Shown here one piece after another: positions 33,901 to 41,546 of a stretch of 64,000 bases of DNA. A program made the position numbers and the translations under genes. Source of the DNA: Palsa-459 sp035510855 (GTDB lineage Bacteria; Actinomycetota; Acidimicrobiia; Acidimicrobiales; RAAP-2); assembly GCA_035510855.1 (NCBI GenBank), contig DATKGG010000058.1:11018-75017 (forward strand), given 5' to 3'. The notes under the pieces were generated by a model. It was not told the origin of the DNA and ran no database searches. It saw nothing but the letters and a program-made list of their open reading frames with translations. Each line of letters begins with the position of its first letter. Position 1 is the stretch's first letter.

Positions 33901-34442
33901 AGGCGTCGCTCGGCGCGCTCCTTGCGGCGGCGGTGCTTGAGCACGCCCGCGGCCTCCTCGATGATACTGCGGCGCTCCTCAGGGCGTGCGTTCAGCACCT
34001 GGTCGAGCTGGCCCTGGCCGATGATCATGTGCTGCTGGCGGCCGACCCCCGAGTCGCTCAGCAGCTCTTGGATGTCGAGCAGCCGGCAAGGCGCGCCGTT
34101 GATCGCGTACTCGGACTCCCCGTTGCGAAACAGCGTCCTCGTGATCGTGACCTCGGCGAGGTCGACGGGGAGACGCCCCGACGCGTTGTCGATGGTGAGA
34201 CTCACCTCGGCTCGGCCGAGCGCGGCTCGAGTCGCCGTGCCCGCGAAGATGACGTCCTCCATCTTCTGGCTTCGCAGCGCACGTGGACCCTGTGCCCCAA
34301 GCACCCACGTGGCCGCGTCCACGACATTCGACTTGCCCGATCCGTTCGGACCCACGACCACGGTGACGCCTGGCTCAAACTCGAGGGTGGTCGGGTCAGC
34401 GAATGACTTGAAGCCCTTGATGCTGAGGCGCTTCAGGAACAT
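30954..34442 (-). CDS. smc: Chromosome segregation ATPase SMC
   Basis: The 1162-residue protein organises and helps segregate the chromosome with ScpA/ScpB. Its layout is canonical: Walker A GPNGSGKSNVVDA near residue 32, a long coiled coil, a hinge near residues 500-650 (GVLGALVDLVDVEPGFERA), a second coil, then the LSGGERSLAALAFLFAVF signature and Walker B YLMDEVEAALDD. The ATG at 34442 has TAGGTT 7 nt upstream and no ribosome site, so it is probably leaderless and heads the operon smc-ftsY-ffh-rpsP-khpA-rimM-trmD-rplS. Confidence 0.97.
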   Translation of the reverse strand: MFLKRLSIKGFKSFADPTTLEFEPGVTVVVGPNGSGKSNVVDAATWVLGAQGPRALRSQKMEDVIFAGTATRAALGRAEVSLTIDNASGRLPVDLAEVTITRTLFRNGESEYAINGAPCRLLDIQELLSDSGVGRQQHMIIGQGQLDQVLNARPEERRSIIEEAAGVLKHRRRKERAERRLATTQENLERLGDLVREVRRQMRPLERQAASARSHAELAAELATVRRYLYGHEHAALTERERELTAALRAVESDVRELRLRTRTLDAQASAATAELSSRRAEELAAAMGELRVLQGRVSGMGRVLSERRHSVEAALDASADENVVASLESDAAKLAAELDEVSMRRKGLDVERAELTEAESSLRADLREFEATWGAEGDADSPVVYERALERRALLERALAAHEPRSGNLTERRDRTARRHDELVITAGVAASALNDAERECDRSENFVRAAGEAIESRRRDAQTSELSFRERQDVASRSRARAEALDRALSEITGAIGRDALGDLDGVLGALVDLVDVEPGFERAVEAAIGASLAAVVVDTGPTARRVLERLRSEGAAGLVLPALRASEPDVAPSNGAVAIRTVVRPRQGVASDVAIALDRLLARCVCVDDLDTAIDLAVERPELVVVTAAGDRLAASGWRAAAGSAVVTRAAVEEAFGRAVEDAERAGAAEVEMLATREELDAARADLAATTSACDGARADVASAARELAHVEEDQLRCRAELEEVTGQLDAAMVAARSDEVDLTATIEALPALQDAAARASERAGWASQASETIEAKQARVAGLTNALALAEASLDERANVLDVKLEEVERRLTGHAAEREEASLRRRRLESDLTALDALAGVVDAVSVRVDAAHETVSDDYRLQLEAARAGGERLESLRRERADAEATLAESNERERELEVEATGIAARLEALVETVRRELGVDVGAIIGAERPELDESSSPGQRAAELALRLGDLGPINPLALEELSALEERHRDLDTQVADVRNARRELQEVVRTLDEEIMSTFASAAADVNEHFSDLVGTLFPGGQGRLTLTDPDDLLHTGVEIEVRPAGRNVRRVSLLSGGERSLAALAFLFAVFRSRPSPFYLMDEVEAALDDVNLHRFLGLIDEFRDEAQLVIVSHQKRTMEAADALYGVTMAPGGSSQVVSQKVERTTVPA

Positions 34443-34449
34443 CGAAGGA

Positions 34450-34455
34450 AACCTA
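34450..34455 (-). promoter_or_regulatory. Leaderless-type -10 of smc
   Basis: TAGGTT on the minus strand, 7 nt before the smc ATG at 34442. Confidence 0.5.
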
Positions 34456-34755
34456 CCGCCCGACGAACGCCAATCCGTGGTCTCGGCACGCGTCGCGATC
34501 TACTCCGCGACACGATCTGTGGTGCGCGATGCGTGGGCACCCTCGGGTCGCCGCCGTCGCACGTCGTGTCGGTGGCCGCGGTGCGCGCAGTATCTCGGAC
34601 GCATGAGGCCTGCGTCGACGCACGCTCGCGGCTCGGTTCGGCCGGGCGCGTCGACCGAGCGCTCCCGCGGGGCCCGTCGACGCATGGGGCCGCTCGGCTG
34701 GCCCGCAGGAGCGCGCTGCCAGCAGGCAGCGCGACCAAGTTGGAAGCGAATTTCG
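34456..34755. other. Intergenic region upstream of smc and the secreted paralogues, with a 9-bp hairpin
   Basis: No gene is evident in this 300-bp part of the 399-bp gap. It contains a perfect hairpin, CGCGCTGCC-AGCA-GGCAGCGCG, at 34712-34733, just upstream of the promoter of the first secreted paralogue. The hairpin could be a terminator-like or operator element. Short frames here lack codon bias. Confidence 0.45.
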
Positions 34756-34784
34756 TTGACATCCACGCGGGGTAACCATAGGTT
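34756..34784 (+). promoter_or_regulatory. Promoter of secreted paralogue 1
   Basis: TTGACA (34756-34761), a 17-bp spacer, then TAGGTT (34779-34784). The spacer ends in AACCA as in the second paralogue, and GAAGCGAATT upstream is also shared. The leader runs to an AGGGGGG ribosome site before the ATG at 34842. Confidence 0.65.
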
Positions 34785-34841
34785 TCGGCTTGGCAGATTC
34801 GGCGGGAACCGTGTCCCGCCGCGGAAAAAGGGGGGTATGCC

Positions 34842-35669
34842 ATGGTCCACACCATCTCGCGCTCGGCGCGGGCAATCGGGCTTGGTGCCGCGTCCTTCGG
34901 GCTCGTCGTGGCCAGCCTGGCCATGTCGCAACCGAGCTCGGCCTCGCCCAAGTCGACGCCGACGCTCGACCACTTCCTCTGCTACAAGGCGGTGGGCAAG
35001 GGCTTCACCGTGCCGAAGGGCGTCCAGCTCGCCAACCAGCTGCAGCCCACGCTCTTCACGCCCACCTTTGGTGCCGTCGCGTTTCACTGCAACCCGGCGA
35101 ACAAGTCGGTGCCGAGAGGCGTGTTTTTGGCACGCCACCCCAAGGCGCACCTGCTGTGCTGGGCGATCGCGTACCCCAACTTCCCGCAGACCGCGGTGTC
35201 GCTCACGAACCAGTTCGGCCAGGGCGACATGACCGCGAGCCCGCCGACGAGGCTGTGCCTTCCCACGTGGAAGAGCCTCACGGGGCCGCCCAAGGAATCG
35301 ACCAAGGAGCCGGCGGGGCTTGACCACTTCACCTGCTACCCGTTGACCGTGCTGCCCGGCGCGTATGCGTTCCACACGCCAGCATTCGTGAAGGTCGAAG
35401 ACCAGTTCTCCTTCCCGAAGTACGTCGCGGTCAAGATCGGCGTCGCCAACCTGCTGTGCGTGCCGACGGTCAAGGTCGTGAAGGGCGTGGTGTACAAGAT
35501 CCAGGCGGCGACGGACAAGTCGCTCATGTGCTTCCCGGAGTTCACGACGCCGATCAAGCCACAGGTCTATGACCTGAACCAGTTCGGCACGGGCCGGGTC
35601 TTCCTGACCAAGGCGTACGAGCGTCTGTGCCTGCCGACGGTCGTGAAGGTCACCACGAGGAAGACCTGA
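34842..35669 (+). CDS. Secreted repeat protein of unknown function, paralogue 1
   Basis: The 275 residues start with a signal peptide (RSARAIGLGAASFGLVVASL, cleavage near SSA-SP at about 35). The mature part has four related segments of 50-60 residues: two start with LDHFxCY (near residues 42 and 165) and two carry an NQFG motif followed by LCLPT. Cysteines occur in matched positions, suggesting disulfides outside the cell. Paralogue 2 follows 266 bp downstream with the same architecture and promoter. I do not know a function; the repeat resembles uncharacterised bacterial LDHFxCY proteins. Strong promoter, strong ribosome site and terminator suggest high expression. Confidence 0.85.
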   Translation: MVHTISRSARAIGLGAASFGLVVASLAMSQPSSASPKSTPTLDHFLCYKAVGKGFTVPKGVQLANQLQPTLFTPTFGAVAFHCNPANKSVPRGVFLARHPKAHLLCWAIAYPNFPQTAVSLTNQFGQGDMTASPPTRLCLPTWKSLTGPPKESTKEPAGLDHFTCYPLTVLPGAYAFHTPAFVKVEDQFSFPKYVAVKIGVANLLCVPTVKVVKGVVYKIQAATDKSLMCFPEFTTPIKPQVYDLNQFGTGRVFLTKAYERLCLPTVVKVTTRKT

Positions 35670-35678
35670 GCTGACCTC

Positions 35679-35728
35679 GGGTGGCGCGGCGGGGGTCGCC
35701 GGTGAGGGGGACCCCTGCCGCGCCACCC
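35679..35728 (+). terminator. Rho-independent-like terminator after secreted paralogue 1
   Basis: A 19-bp stem: GGGTGGCGCGGC pairs with GCCGCGCCACCC, then one G-T pair, then GGGGTC with GACCCC, around a 12-nt loop. There is no T-tract after it. Confidence 0.75.
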
Positions 35729-35848
35729 GCTCACGCACGCACGCACACCACCTGCATGCCTGCCAGCGGCGAGCGCCTCTCGGCGGACGGAGCTCCCCGT
35801 CGTCACGGAGTGGTCGCACAGATTCCAGAAATCGTGAAGCGAATTCGG

Positions 35849-35877
35849 TTGACGGCCCGGGCGCGCAACCATAGGTT
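35849..35877 (+). promoter_or_regulatory. Promoter of secreted paralogue 2
   Basis: TTGACG (35849-35854), a 17-bp spacer, then TAGGTT (35872-35877). Together with GAAGCGAATT before it and AACCATAGGTTTC across the -10, it is a copy of the paralogue 1 promoter. The ribosome site is AAGGGGG. Confidence 0.65.
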
Positions 35878-35935
35878 TCCCGTTGGCAAGTCGCGACGGG
35901 TACCCAATGCCCGCCGCGGATGAAGGGGGTTTGCC

Positions 35936-36766
35936 ATGACCATTTCCCTGGCTCGCGCGACCCGTGCGCTCGGACTCGCGCTGGCGATCTTCGGACTCGT
36001 CGCAACCGGTCTGCTGCTCACCGTGTCGCGTCCGGCGGGCGCCGGCACCTCGGTGCCGACGCTTGATCACTTCCTCTGCTACCAAGCGAGGGAGACGGGC
36101 ATCAAAGCGCCGCCCAACGTGCTGCTCAAGAATGAGATTCAGCCGAACGCGTTCGCTCCGGTCTTCGGAGCAGCTTCCGCGCACTGCAACCCGGCCAACA
36201 AGTTGCTGCGCTCAGGTCGCCTCTTCACGGCGAAGAACCCGCTCGCACACCTCTTGTGCTTCACCATCAAGTTCCAGGCCGCGCCGGTCGCGGTCACCCT
36301 TGCCAACCAGTTCGGCAAGGCAGTGATGACCACGGGCTCACCGACGCACTTCTGTCTGCCGTCGTGGAAGTCCAATATCGCTCCGCCGCACATGCCGACC
36401 CCGGCGCCGCCAGGGCTCGACCACTTCACCTGCTACCCCTTGAAGGCGGTCGCCTCGTCGTACGGCTTCCGGCCCGCCGGACCGAAGGCCGAGGACGAGT
36501 TCTCCGCGCCGAAGTACACGACGCTCAAGCTCGGCACGGCGAACCAGCTGTGCGTGCCGACGACAAAGATCGTCGCCGGCGCGGTCTTCGCGCCGCAGGG
36601 ACCGAACGACCTGAGCCTGGTGTGCTTCCCGACCCAGCCCACGCCGATCTGGAAGCTCGTCTTCGACCAGAACCAGTTCGGCGAGGCCCGCGTCTTCCCG
36701 CTCGTCGACAACGAGGAGTTCTGCGTCCCTTCGACAGCTGTGGTCCACCCCGCCGGCGCCAGCTGA
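35936..36766 (+). CDS. Secreted repeat protein of unknown function, paralogue 2
   Basis: A 276-residue secreted protein like paralogue 1. The signal peptide (ALGLALAIFGLVATGLLLTV) ends near AGA at about residue 36. Two LDHFxCY segments (one followed by HCNPANK) and two NQFG segments (one followed by CLPSWK) recur at matching positions, with the cysteines conserved. Divergence between the paralogues is considerable, so the duplication is not recent, although promoters and leaders stay alike. The two genes interrupt the usual mutM-smc neighbourhood. Function unknown; binding or surface roles are only guesses. Confidence 0.85.
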   Translation: MTISLARATRALGLALAIFGLVATGLLLTVSRPAGAGTSVPTLDHFLCYQARETGIKAPPNVLLKNEIQPNAFAPVFGAASAHCNPANKLLRSGRLFTAKNPLAHLLCFTIKFQAAPVAVTLANQFGKAVMTTGSPTHFCLPSWKSNIAPPHMPTPAPPGLDHFTCYPLKAVASSYGFRPAGPKAEDEFSAPKYTTLKLGTANQLCVPTTKIVAGAVFAPQGPNDLSLVCFPTQPTPIWKLVFDQNQFGEARVFPLVDNEEFCVPSTAVVHPAGAS

Positions 36767-36775
36767 GCCGCCCTC

Positions 36776-36813
36776 GGCATGACGTGGGCCGCGACGGCGG
36801 CCCACGTCATGCC
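36776..36813 (+). terminator. Bidirectional terminator between paralogue 2 and mutM
   Basis: A perfect 17-bp stem, GGCATGACGTGGGCCGC with its complement, around a GACG loop. The right arm covers the mutM stop codon (36807-36809). It can end transcription from both sides. No T-tract follows. Confidence 0.75.
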
Positions 36814-37709
36814 TGGCAGTTCTCGCAGAAGTAGGTCGCGCGCCCGCGCACCGTCAGCTTCTTGACCAGGCTGCGGCACCGCGGGCAGGCCTCGCCCTCG
36901 CGCCCGTAGACGTGGTGGAAGTTCTGGTAGTTGCCGGGCTTGCCGTCGGGATCCACGAACTGCTCGTCGGACAGTGTGCTGCCGCCGTGCTTGATCGCGT
37001 CGGCGAGGACCTCGCCGATCGAGCGGTGCAGCCGTCGCACCTCGATCGTGGACAGCGACCCCGAGGGCCGGTCGAAGCGCAGTCCCGCGGTGTAGAGGAT
37101 CTCGTCGGCGTAGATGTTGCCGATGCCGCAGATCACGTGCTGGTCGGTGAGGATCGCCTTGAGCGGCGTCGTGCGGTCGCGCAGGATGGCCGCCAGGCGG
37201 TCCCAGCCGACGACGTCCTCGACCGGGTCGATGCCGAGGTCCGCGAGCTCGGGGATCTTGGAGCGAAGCGCGACACCGTCGCCGCCGACGGCGAGCTTGG
37301 CGTAGGGCGAGACCTCGATCTTGGTCCCCTCCGGGGGTGCCACCGAGACGTAGAGCTCGCCGAACATCCTCGGGTCCACGTAGCGCAGCTCCCCGCCCGG
37401 CGAGAAGGTGATCACGACGTGGGTGTGCTTGGGCTTGGGATCCTTCGCGCTGCGCGCACGAAGCAGCTGGCCCGACATCCCGAGGTGGATGACGAGGTGG
37501 TTCCCCGAGTCGAGCGCGAAGATGAGGTTCTTGCCCAGTCGCCCGAGTGACTTGACGGTGTGGCCCTCGAGCAGGGCACGGAACTCCTTCACCGACTTGT
37601 GCCGCTTGGTGAGCTTGCCGTTGGTGACGGTGACCGACTTCACCTTCTTGCCCGTGAGCTCGCGCGAGAGCGCGGCGCGGATGGTCTCTACTTCAGGAAG
37701 CTCAGGCAT
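36807..37709 (-). CDS. mutM: Formamidopyrimidine-DNA glycosylase
   Basis: Removes 8-oxoguanine and formamidopyrimidines from DNA and nicks the site. The 300 residues begin MPELPEVETI (Pro2 nucleophile, Glu3), include the helix-two-turn-helix region CGIGNIYADEILYTAG, and end with a zinc finger using CPRC and CENC. The ATG at 37709 lies 8 nt inside the rnc stop end, so rnc and mutM overlap. Last gene of the plsX-rnc operon. Confidence 0.97.
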   Translation of the reverse strand: MPELPEVETIRAALSRELTGKKVKSVTVTNGKLTKRHKSVKEFRALLEGHTVKSLGRLGKNLIFALDSGNHLVIHLGMSGQLLRARSAKDPKPKHTHVVITFSPGGELRYVDPRMFGELYVSVAPPEGTKIEVSPYAKLAVGGDGVALRSKIPELADLGIDPVEDVVGWDRLAAILRDRTTPLKAILTDQHVICGIGNIYADEILYTAGLRFDRPSGSLSTIEVRRLHRSIGEVLADAIKHGGSTLSDEQFVDPDGKPGNYQNFHHVYGREGEACPRCRSLVKKLTVRGRATYFCENCQA

Positions 37710-38385
37710 CCCTGTCCTCCCATGCCGCACGTGCGGCCTCGAGTTCTGCGGCCTTCTTGGAGCTGCCTTCGCCGGTGCCCGCGACGCCGTGGACGAAGGT
37801 CACCGTGGCGATGAAGCGCTGCTCGTGGGAGGGGCCGCTCGACTGCACCTCGTAGACCGGGGTGCCGAGCCCGGTCGCCTCTGACCACTCCTGGAGCCGG
37901 CTCTTCACGTCCGAGGCGCCCGGGTGGGCGGCCTCGGACGTGAATCGCTCGTCGAGCGAGGACAGGACCACGCGCCGCGCGGCGTCGAGCCCGCCGTCGA
38001 GGTACACGGCTGCGACCACCGCCTCGTAGGCGTCGGCGAGCACCGAGTCCTTCGTGCGCCCGCCCGAGGCCTCCTCGCCGCGGCCGAGCCGCAGGGCGGC
38101 GTCGATGCCGAGGTCCCTCGACGCCGAGGCGAGCGCGGTCGACGAGACGGTCGCCTGGCGGACCTGGGCGAGGCCACCCTCGGGCATGTCGAGCTCGCGG
38201 TAGCTGCGCTCCGCGATGATCAGCCCGACCACGGCGTCTCCAAGGAACTCGAGCCGCTCGTTCGAGCGGACGTGGTGCTCTGCGGCATAGCTCGAGTGCG
38301 TGAGCGCGATCTCGAGGGTCCCGTCGTCGGGCTTGAGGCCGAGCGCGGCGGCCAGGTCCTCAGGCGTCGCTGCTGGCACTCCCAC
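37702..38385 (-). CDS. rnc: Ribonuclease III
   Basis: Cuts double-stranded RNA during rRNA and mRNA maturation. The 227 residues have the endonuclease signature NERLEFLGDAVVG, the second acidic cluster (DSVLADAYEAVVAAVYLDGG) and a C-terminal dsRNA-binding domain ending in KKAAELEAARAAWE. It overlaps mutM and follows acpP by 7 bp. Confidence 0.96.
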   Translation of the reverse strand: MGVPAATPEDLAAALGLKPDDGTLEIALTHSSYAAEHHVRSNERLEFLGDAVVGLIIAERSYRELDMPEGGLAQVRQATVSSTALASASRDLGIDAALRLGRGEEASGGRTKDSVLADAYEAVVAAVYLDGGLDAARRVVLSSLDERFTSEAAHPGASDVKSRLQEWSEATGLGTPVYEVQSSGPSHEQRFIATVTFVHGVAGTGEGSSKKAAELEAARAAWEDRDA

Positions 38386-38392
38386 GAGCAGG

Positions 38393-38689
38393 TCAGCTCG
38401 CCTTCAGCCGCACCTCGACGTAGTCGACCGCGTCGCGAACCGTCTTCATGTCCTCGAGGTCCTCGTCGTCGATCCGAAAGCCGACGGTGCGCTCGCTCAG
38501 CTCTTCTTCGAGCGCCTCGACGAGCTCGATCAGCGCGAGCGAGTCCGCGTCCAGGTCGTCCGAGAAGCTCGCGTCCTCGGTCACCTTCGACGGGTCGATC
38601 TCGAGGATCTCTGCGAGCTGGTCGCGGATCAGCTCGAAGATGGCGGCACGATCCGGGACGGCTGTCGTGTTGTGGGTCTCGGCGGGCAA
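38393..38689 (-). CDS. acpP: Acyl carrier protein
   Basis: Carries growing fatty acyl chains on a phosphopantetheine arm. In the 98 residues, LDADSLALIELVEALEEE contains the DSL site with the modified serine. The start is TTG at 38689, with AAGGAGG four bases upstream. An N-terminal extension of about 10 residues and a C-terminal extension occur relative to E. coli ACP. Neighbours plsX and rnc are the classic context. Confidence 0.93.
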   Translation of the reverse strand: MPAETHNTTAVPDRAAIFELIRDQLAEILEIDPSKVTEDASFSDDLDADSLALIELVEALEEELSERTVGFRIDDEDLEDMKTVRDAVDYVEVRLKAS

Positions 38690-38746
38690 CTCGCCTCCTT
38701 GGGTGTGCCGACGAGCCTACAGAGCAGCCCGAGGCGGTGACGGGAC

Positions 38747-39724
38747 TCACGAGGCAGTGATCGCGGCCTGGAGGGCGGCGACCGTGCCCGACGCAGCGAG
38801 GTCATGGGCGACGTGGACCGCGTTCTTGATCGCCCGCTGGGACGACGAGCCGTGCGAGATCACGCACACCCCGTCGACACCGAGGAGGATCGCCCCGCCA
38901 TGGGAGTCCGGGTCGAGCTCGGCAGCGATCGGCCCGAGGTGCGCCAGCAGCACGGCGCCCGCGGCCCGCGTCTCGTCGTTCGTCCCGATCACCGAGGTGA
39001 TCGTCGAGAACATGAACCTGAGCGCGCCCTCGAGCGTCTTCAGCGCCACGTTGCCGGTGAAGCCGTCGGTGACGATCACGTCCACCGGCGCGCCGATGAG
39101 GTCGCGGCCCTCGACGTTGCCGAAGAACGCGACGCCGCTCGAGGCGTCCGCGAGCCGCTCGTGGGTCTCCTTCACGAGCGGCGTGCCCTTGGACTTCTCC
39201 TCGCCGATCGACAGCAGCCCTATGAGGGGGTGCCCGACGCCGAACCGCGAGGTTGCGTGCGCGCTCGCCATCTGGGCGAACTGGACCAGCATGTCCGTGG
39301 TGCACTCGGCGTTCGCGCCCGCGTCGCACAGCAAGACCGGCGTCGACCCCGGACGCGGGAGCGGCGTCGCGATGCACGGCCGCGAGACGCCCTTCAGCCT
39401 GCCCATCCGAAGCAGCGCGGCCGCCATCGCCGCGCCCGTGTTGCCCGCCGAGACCGCGGCGCAGGCCTTGCGGTCCCGGACGAGCTCGGCGCAGCGGACG
39501 AGCGAGGAGTCCTTCTTGCGACGCACGCTCTGGGCGGGGTCGTCGTCCATCGTGATCACCTCGGTGCACGCGACGAGCTCGAGGCCCATCGTGTCGCCGA
39601 CGAGCTCGGGGGGACCGACCAGGACCACCTCGATGCCGTACTCGTCGACCGCGTCGCGTGCCCCCGCGACGATTGCGGCGGGGGCCCGATCCCCGCCCAT
39701 CGCGTCGAGTGCGACGGGCAGCAT
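38747..39724 (-). CDS. plsX: Phosphate acyltransferase PlsX
   Basis: Converts acyl-ACP to acyl-phosphate, the first step of phospholipid synthesis. The 325 residues begin MLPVALDAMGGDRAP and contain VSAGNTGAAMA, NVEGRDL and VTDGFTGNVALKTLEG. The start is the ATG at 39724, 16 bp after rpmF; the longer frame upstream overlaps rpmF in another frame. Confidence 0.96.
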   Translation of the reverse strand: MLPVALDAMGGDRAPAAIVAGARDAVDEYGIEVVLVGPPELVGDTMGLELVACTEVITMDDDPAQSVRRKKDSSLVRCAELVRDRKACAAVSAGNTGAAMAAALLRMGRLKGVSRPCIATPLPRPGSTPVLLCDAGANAECTTDMLVQFAQMASAHATSRFGVGHPLIGLLSIGEEKSKGTPLVKETHERLADASSGVAFFGNVEGRDLIGAPVDVIVTDGFTGNVALKTLEGALRFMFSTITSVIGTNDETRAAGAVLLAHLGPIAAELDPDSHGGAILLGVDGVCVISHGSSSQRAIKNAVHVAHDLAASGTVAALQAAITAS

Positions 39725-39740
39725 CTGCCCGTCGGTCAAC

Positions 39741-39920
39741 TCAGTCGACCTCGACGGCGAGGCGACCCTTGTACCACCCGCAGTTCGGGCAGACGATGTG
39801 GGGCTGCTTGGCCCGCGCGCAGTGCGGGCAGGTGCTGCGCGCCGGGACCTCCAGCGTCCAGTTCGAGGCACGGCGGCTCCGCGACTTCGCCTTCGACGTC
39901 TTTCGCTTTGGGACGGCCAT
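39741..39920 (-). CDS. rpmF: 50S ribosomal protein L32
   Basis: Fifty-nine residues: MAVPKRKTSKAKSRSRR, then a zinc ribbon with CPHC and CPNC, ending GWYKGRLAVEVD. All four cysteines are present, so this is the zinc-binding form. The ATG at 39920 follows a GAGGAA ribosome site. The reading was made directly from the sequence between DUF177 and plsX. Confidence 0.95.
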   Translation of the reverse strand: MAVPKRKTSKAKSRSRRASNWTLEVPARSTCPHCARAKQPHIVCPNCGWYKGRLAVEVD

Positions 39921-39959
39921 GGTTCCTCGTAGGTGCTCGACGCAGGGGATCTGGCGCCG

Positions 39960-40490
39960 CTAGGCCTGGTCAGGCACGCGGAGCGCGTCGAGTGTAGCCC
40001 AGCGAGGATCGGTCTCGGGCTGGCAGTCACACGCCGTCAGGTTGCGGTCCGCCCCGCAGGTCGCGCACAGCCCGGCGCAGTCCACGGCGCACAGGGGCGC
40101 GAGGGGCAGCTCGAGGACGACGGCGTCGCGGACGAGGTCCGTGAGGTCGACCTCCCCGTTCACGAGGGGGTAGGCGTCCTCGTCGTCGGGCCCCGCCCCG
40201 GGACGGAACTGCTCGTGGACCTTGATCGCAAGGGTCCCCGCCACGTCGCCGGCGCAGCGCCGGCACGCCGCGCGCCACGGGACCCGCAGGGTGCCGTGGG
40301 CGTCGATGCCCCCGAGGTACGACGTGAGGTCCACGTCGACCTCAACATCGGCGAGGGGGACGACCTCGGCGGCACCGGGTGCCGACGCCGCGTAGGCGCC
40401 GGTCGGGTCGAAGACCGTGTCGACGCGCACCGCGGTCGAGTTGCCTGGTGAGCGCAGCAGCGAGGCGACGGGGACGACGAAGAGGTTCAT
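39960..40490 (-). CDS. DUF177 (YceD) family protein
   Basis: A 176-residue member of the YceD family, which is linked to 23S rRNA processing in other organisms and always sits before rpmF. VPWRAACRRCAG and the C-terminal cluster CAVDCAGLCATCGADRNLTACDC supply probable zinc-binding cysteines, and GEVDLTDLVRDAVVLELPL is the family core. The ATG at 40490 is 7 bp after the DivIVA-like gene. Confidence 0.92.
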   Translation of the reverse strand: MNLFVVPVASLLRSPGNSTAVRVDTVFDPTGAYAASAPGAAEVVPLADVEVDVDLTSYLGGIDAHGTLRVPWRAACRRCAGDVAGTLAIKVHEQFRPGAGPDDEDAYPLVNGEVDLTDLVRDAVVLELPLAPLCAVDCAGLCATCGADRNLTACDCQPETDPRWATLDALRVPDQA

Positions 40491-40497
40491 GGCGGGG

Positions 40498-41064
40498 CTA
40501 GGCGAGGTCCTGGTCGAAGAAGGCGCCTTCGTCCTCGCCGTCGCCTTCCTGGTCGGTCGTGGCCGGCTCGATACGCGGTCGGAGGCGGGCGCGCCCGGAC
40601 TGGACGGTCTTGGCCAACCGGTCGAGCACGATCTCCATCTGTGCGAGCCGCTGGTCGCAGAAGTCCTCGGCCTCGTGCAGGATCGCGCGGCCCCGCTCCT
40701 CGGCCTCGGCCACCACCCGCTCGGCATGGGTCTTGGCCTGCCGGGAGATCTCGGTGCGAGAGACGAGCCGCGCGGCCTCGGCTCGGACCTCGTCGAGGAG
40801 GGCGTCGGCCTCCCGGCGCCGCTGCTCGGTCATGGCGTCAAGATCCGCCAGGATCCATCGTGCGCGCTTCAGCTCCTCGGGGAGGGTCTCGACCGCCGCG
40901 TCGAGCAGCGCAAGGACCTCGTCCCTCGAGATGAGCACCGACGACGACAGCGGCATCGTCTTGGCCGAGGCGATGACGTCGATCGCCTGGCCGATGAGCG
41001 ACGCGGCGTCGCGCGGCTCGTCGTCGTCCTCGGGGCGGCCGCCCTCGTCGCCGAGCGAGGTCAC
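40498..41064 (-). CDS. DivIVA-like/coiled-coil protein
   Basis: The 188 residues are largely a charged coiled coil (LKRARWILADLDAMTEQ to AILHEAEDFCDQRLAQMEIV) between an acidic N-terminus and an acidic C-terminus. Related proteins sit between coaD and the DUF177 gene in many actinobacteria and may act at the cell pole or septum; function is inferred from position only. The GTG at 41064 overlaps the coaD stop (GTGA). Confidence 0.8.
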   Translation of the reverse strand: MTSLGDEGGRPEDDDEPRDAASLIGQAIDVIASAKTMPLSSSVLISRDEVLALLDAAVETLPEELKRARWILADLDAMTEQRRREADALLDEVRAEAARLVSRTEISRQAKTHAERVVAEAEERGRAILHEAEDFCDQRLAQMEIVLDRLAKTVQSGRARLRPRIEPATTDQEGDGEDEGAFFDQDLA

Positions 41065-41546
41065 TGCTGGCCCGCGAACTTCTCTTTGAGCCGCTTCTCG
41101 ACGGGCGCGGGGACGAAGTGGCTCACGTCGCCGCCGTAGCGGGCGACCTCGCGCAGCAGCCGCGACGCGATGAACGAGTGCGTCGAGCTGGTCGGGATGA
41201 AGACGGTCTCGACCCCCGACAGCGACCGGTTCATCTGGGCCATCTGCAACTCGCTCTCGAAGTCCGAGACGGCTCGGAGTCCCTTCACGATCGCGGTTGC
41301 CCCGACGTCGGCCGCCACGTTCACGAGCAGGGTGGAGACCGACACGATGCGCACCCGGTCGAGGTGCGCGAGGCTCTCCTGTATCATCTCGCGCCGCTCT
41401 TCGAGGCTGAAGCACGCGTCGGACTTCTGGGGGTTGCGAAGGGCGGCGACGACGATCTCGTCGAAGACGTTGGCCGCGCGCTCGACGACCTCGAGGTGTC
41501 CGTTGTGGAACGGGTCAAAGGACCCCGGGATGAGTGCGATGGTCAC
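41061..41546 (-). CDS. coaD: Pantetheine-phosphate adenylyltransferase
   Basis: Fourth step of CoA synthesis: adenylates 4'-phosphopantetheine. The 161 residues have IALIPGSFDPFHNGHLEVVE (nucleotidyl-transferase HxGH), ALRNPQK, IVKGLRAVSDFESELQMA and STHSFIASRLLREVA. The ATG overlaps the rsmD stop by four bases. Confidence 0.97.
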   Translation of the reverse strand: MTIALIPGSFDPFHNGHLEVVERAANVFDEIVVAALRNPQKSDACFSLEERREMIQESLAHLDRVRIVSVSTLLVNVAADVGATAIVKGLRAVSDFESELQMAQMNRSLSGVETVFIPTSSTHSFIASRLLREVARYGGDVSHFVPAPVEKRLKEKFAGQQ

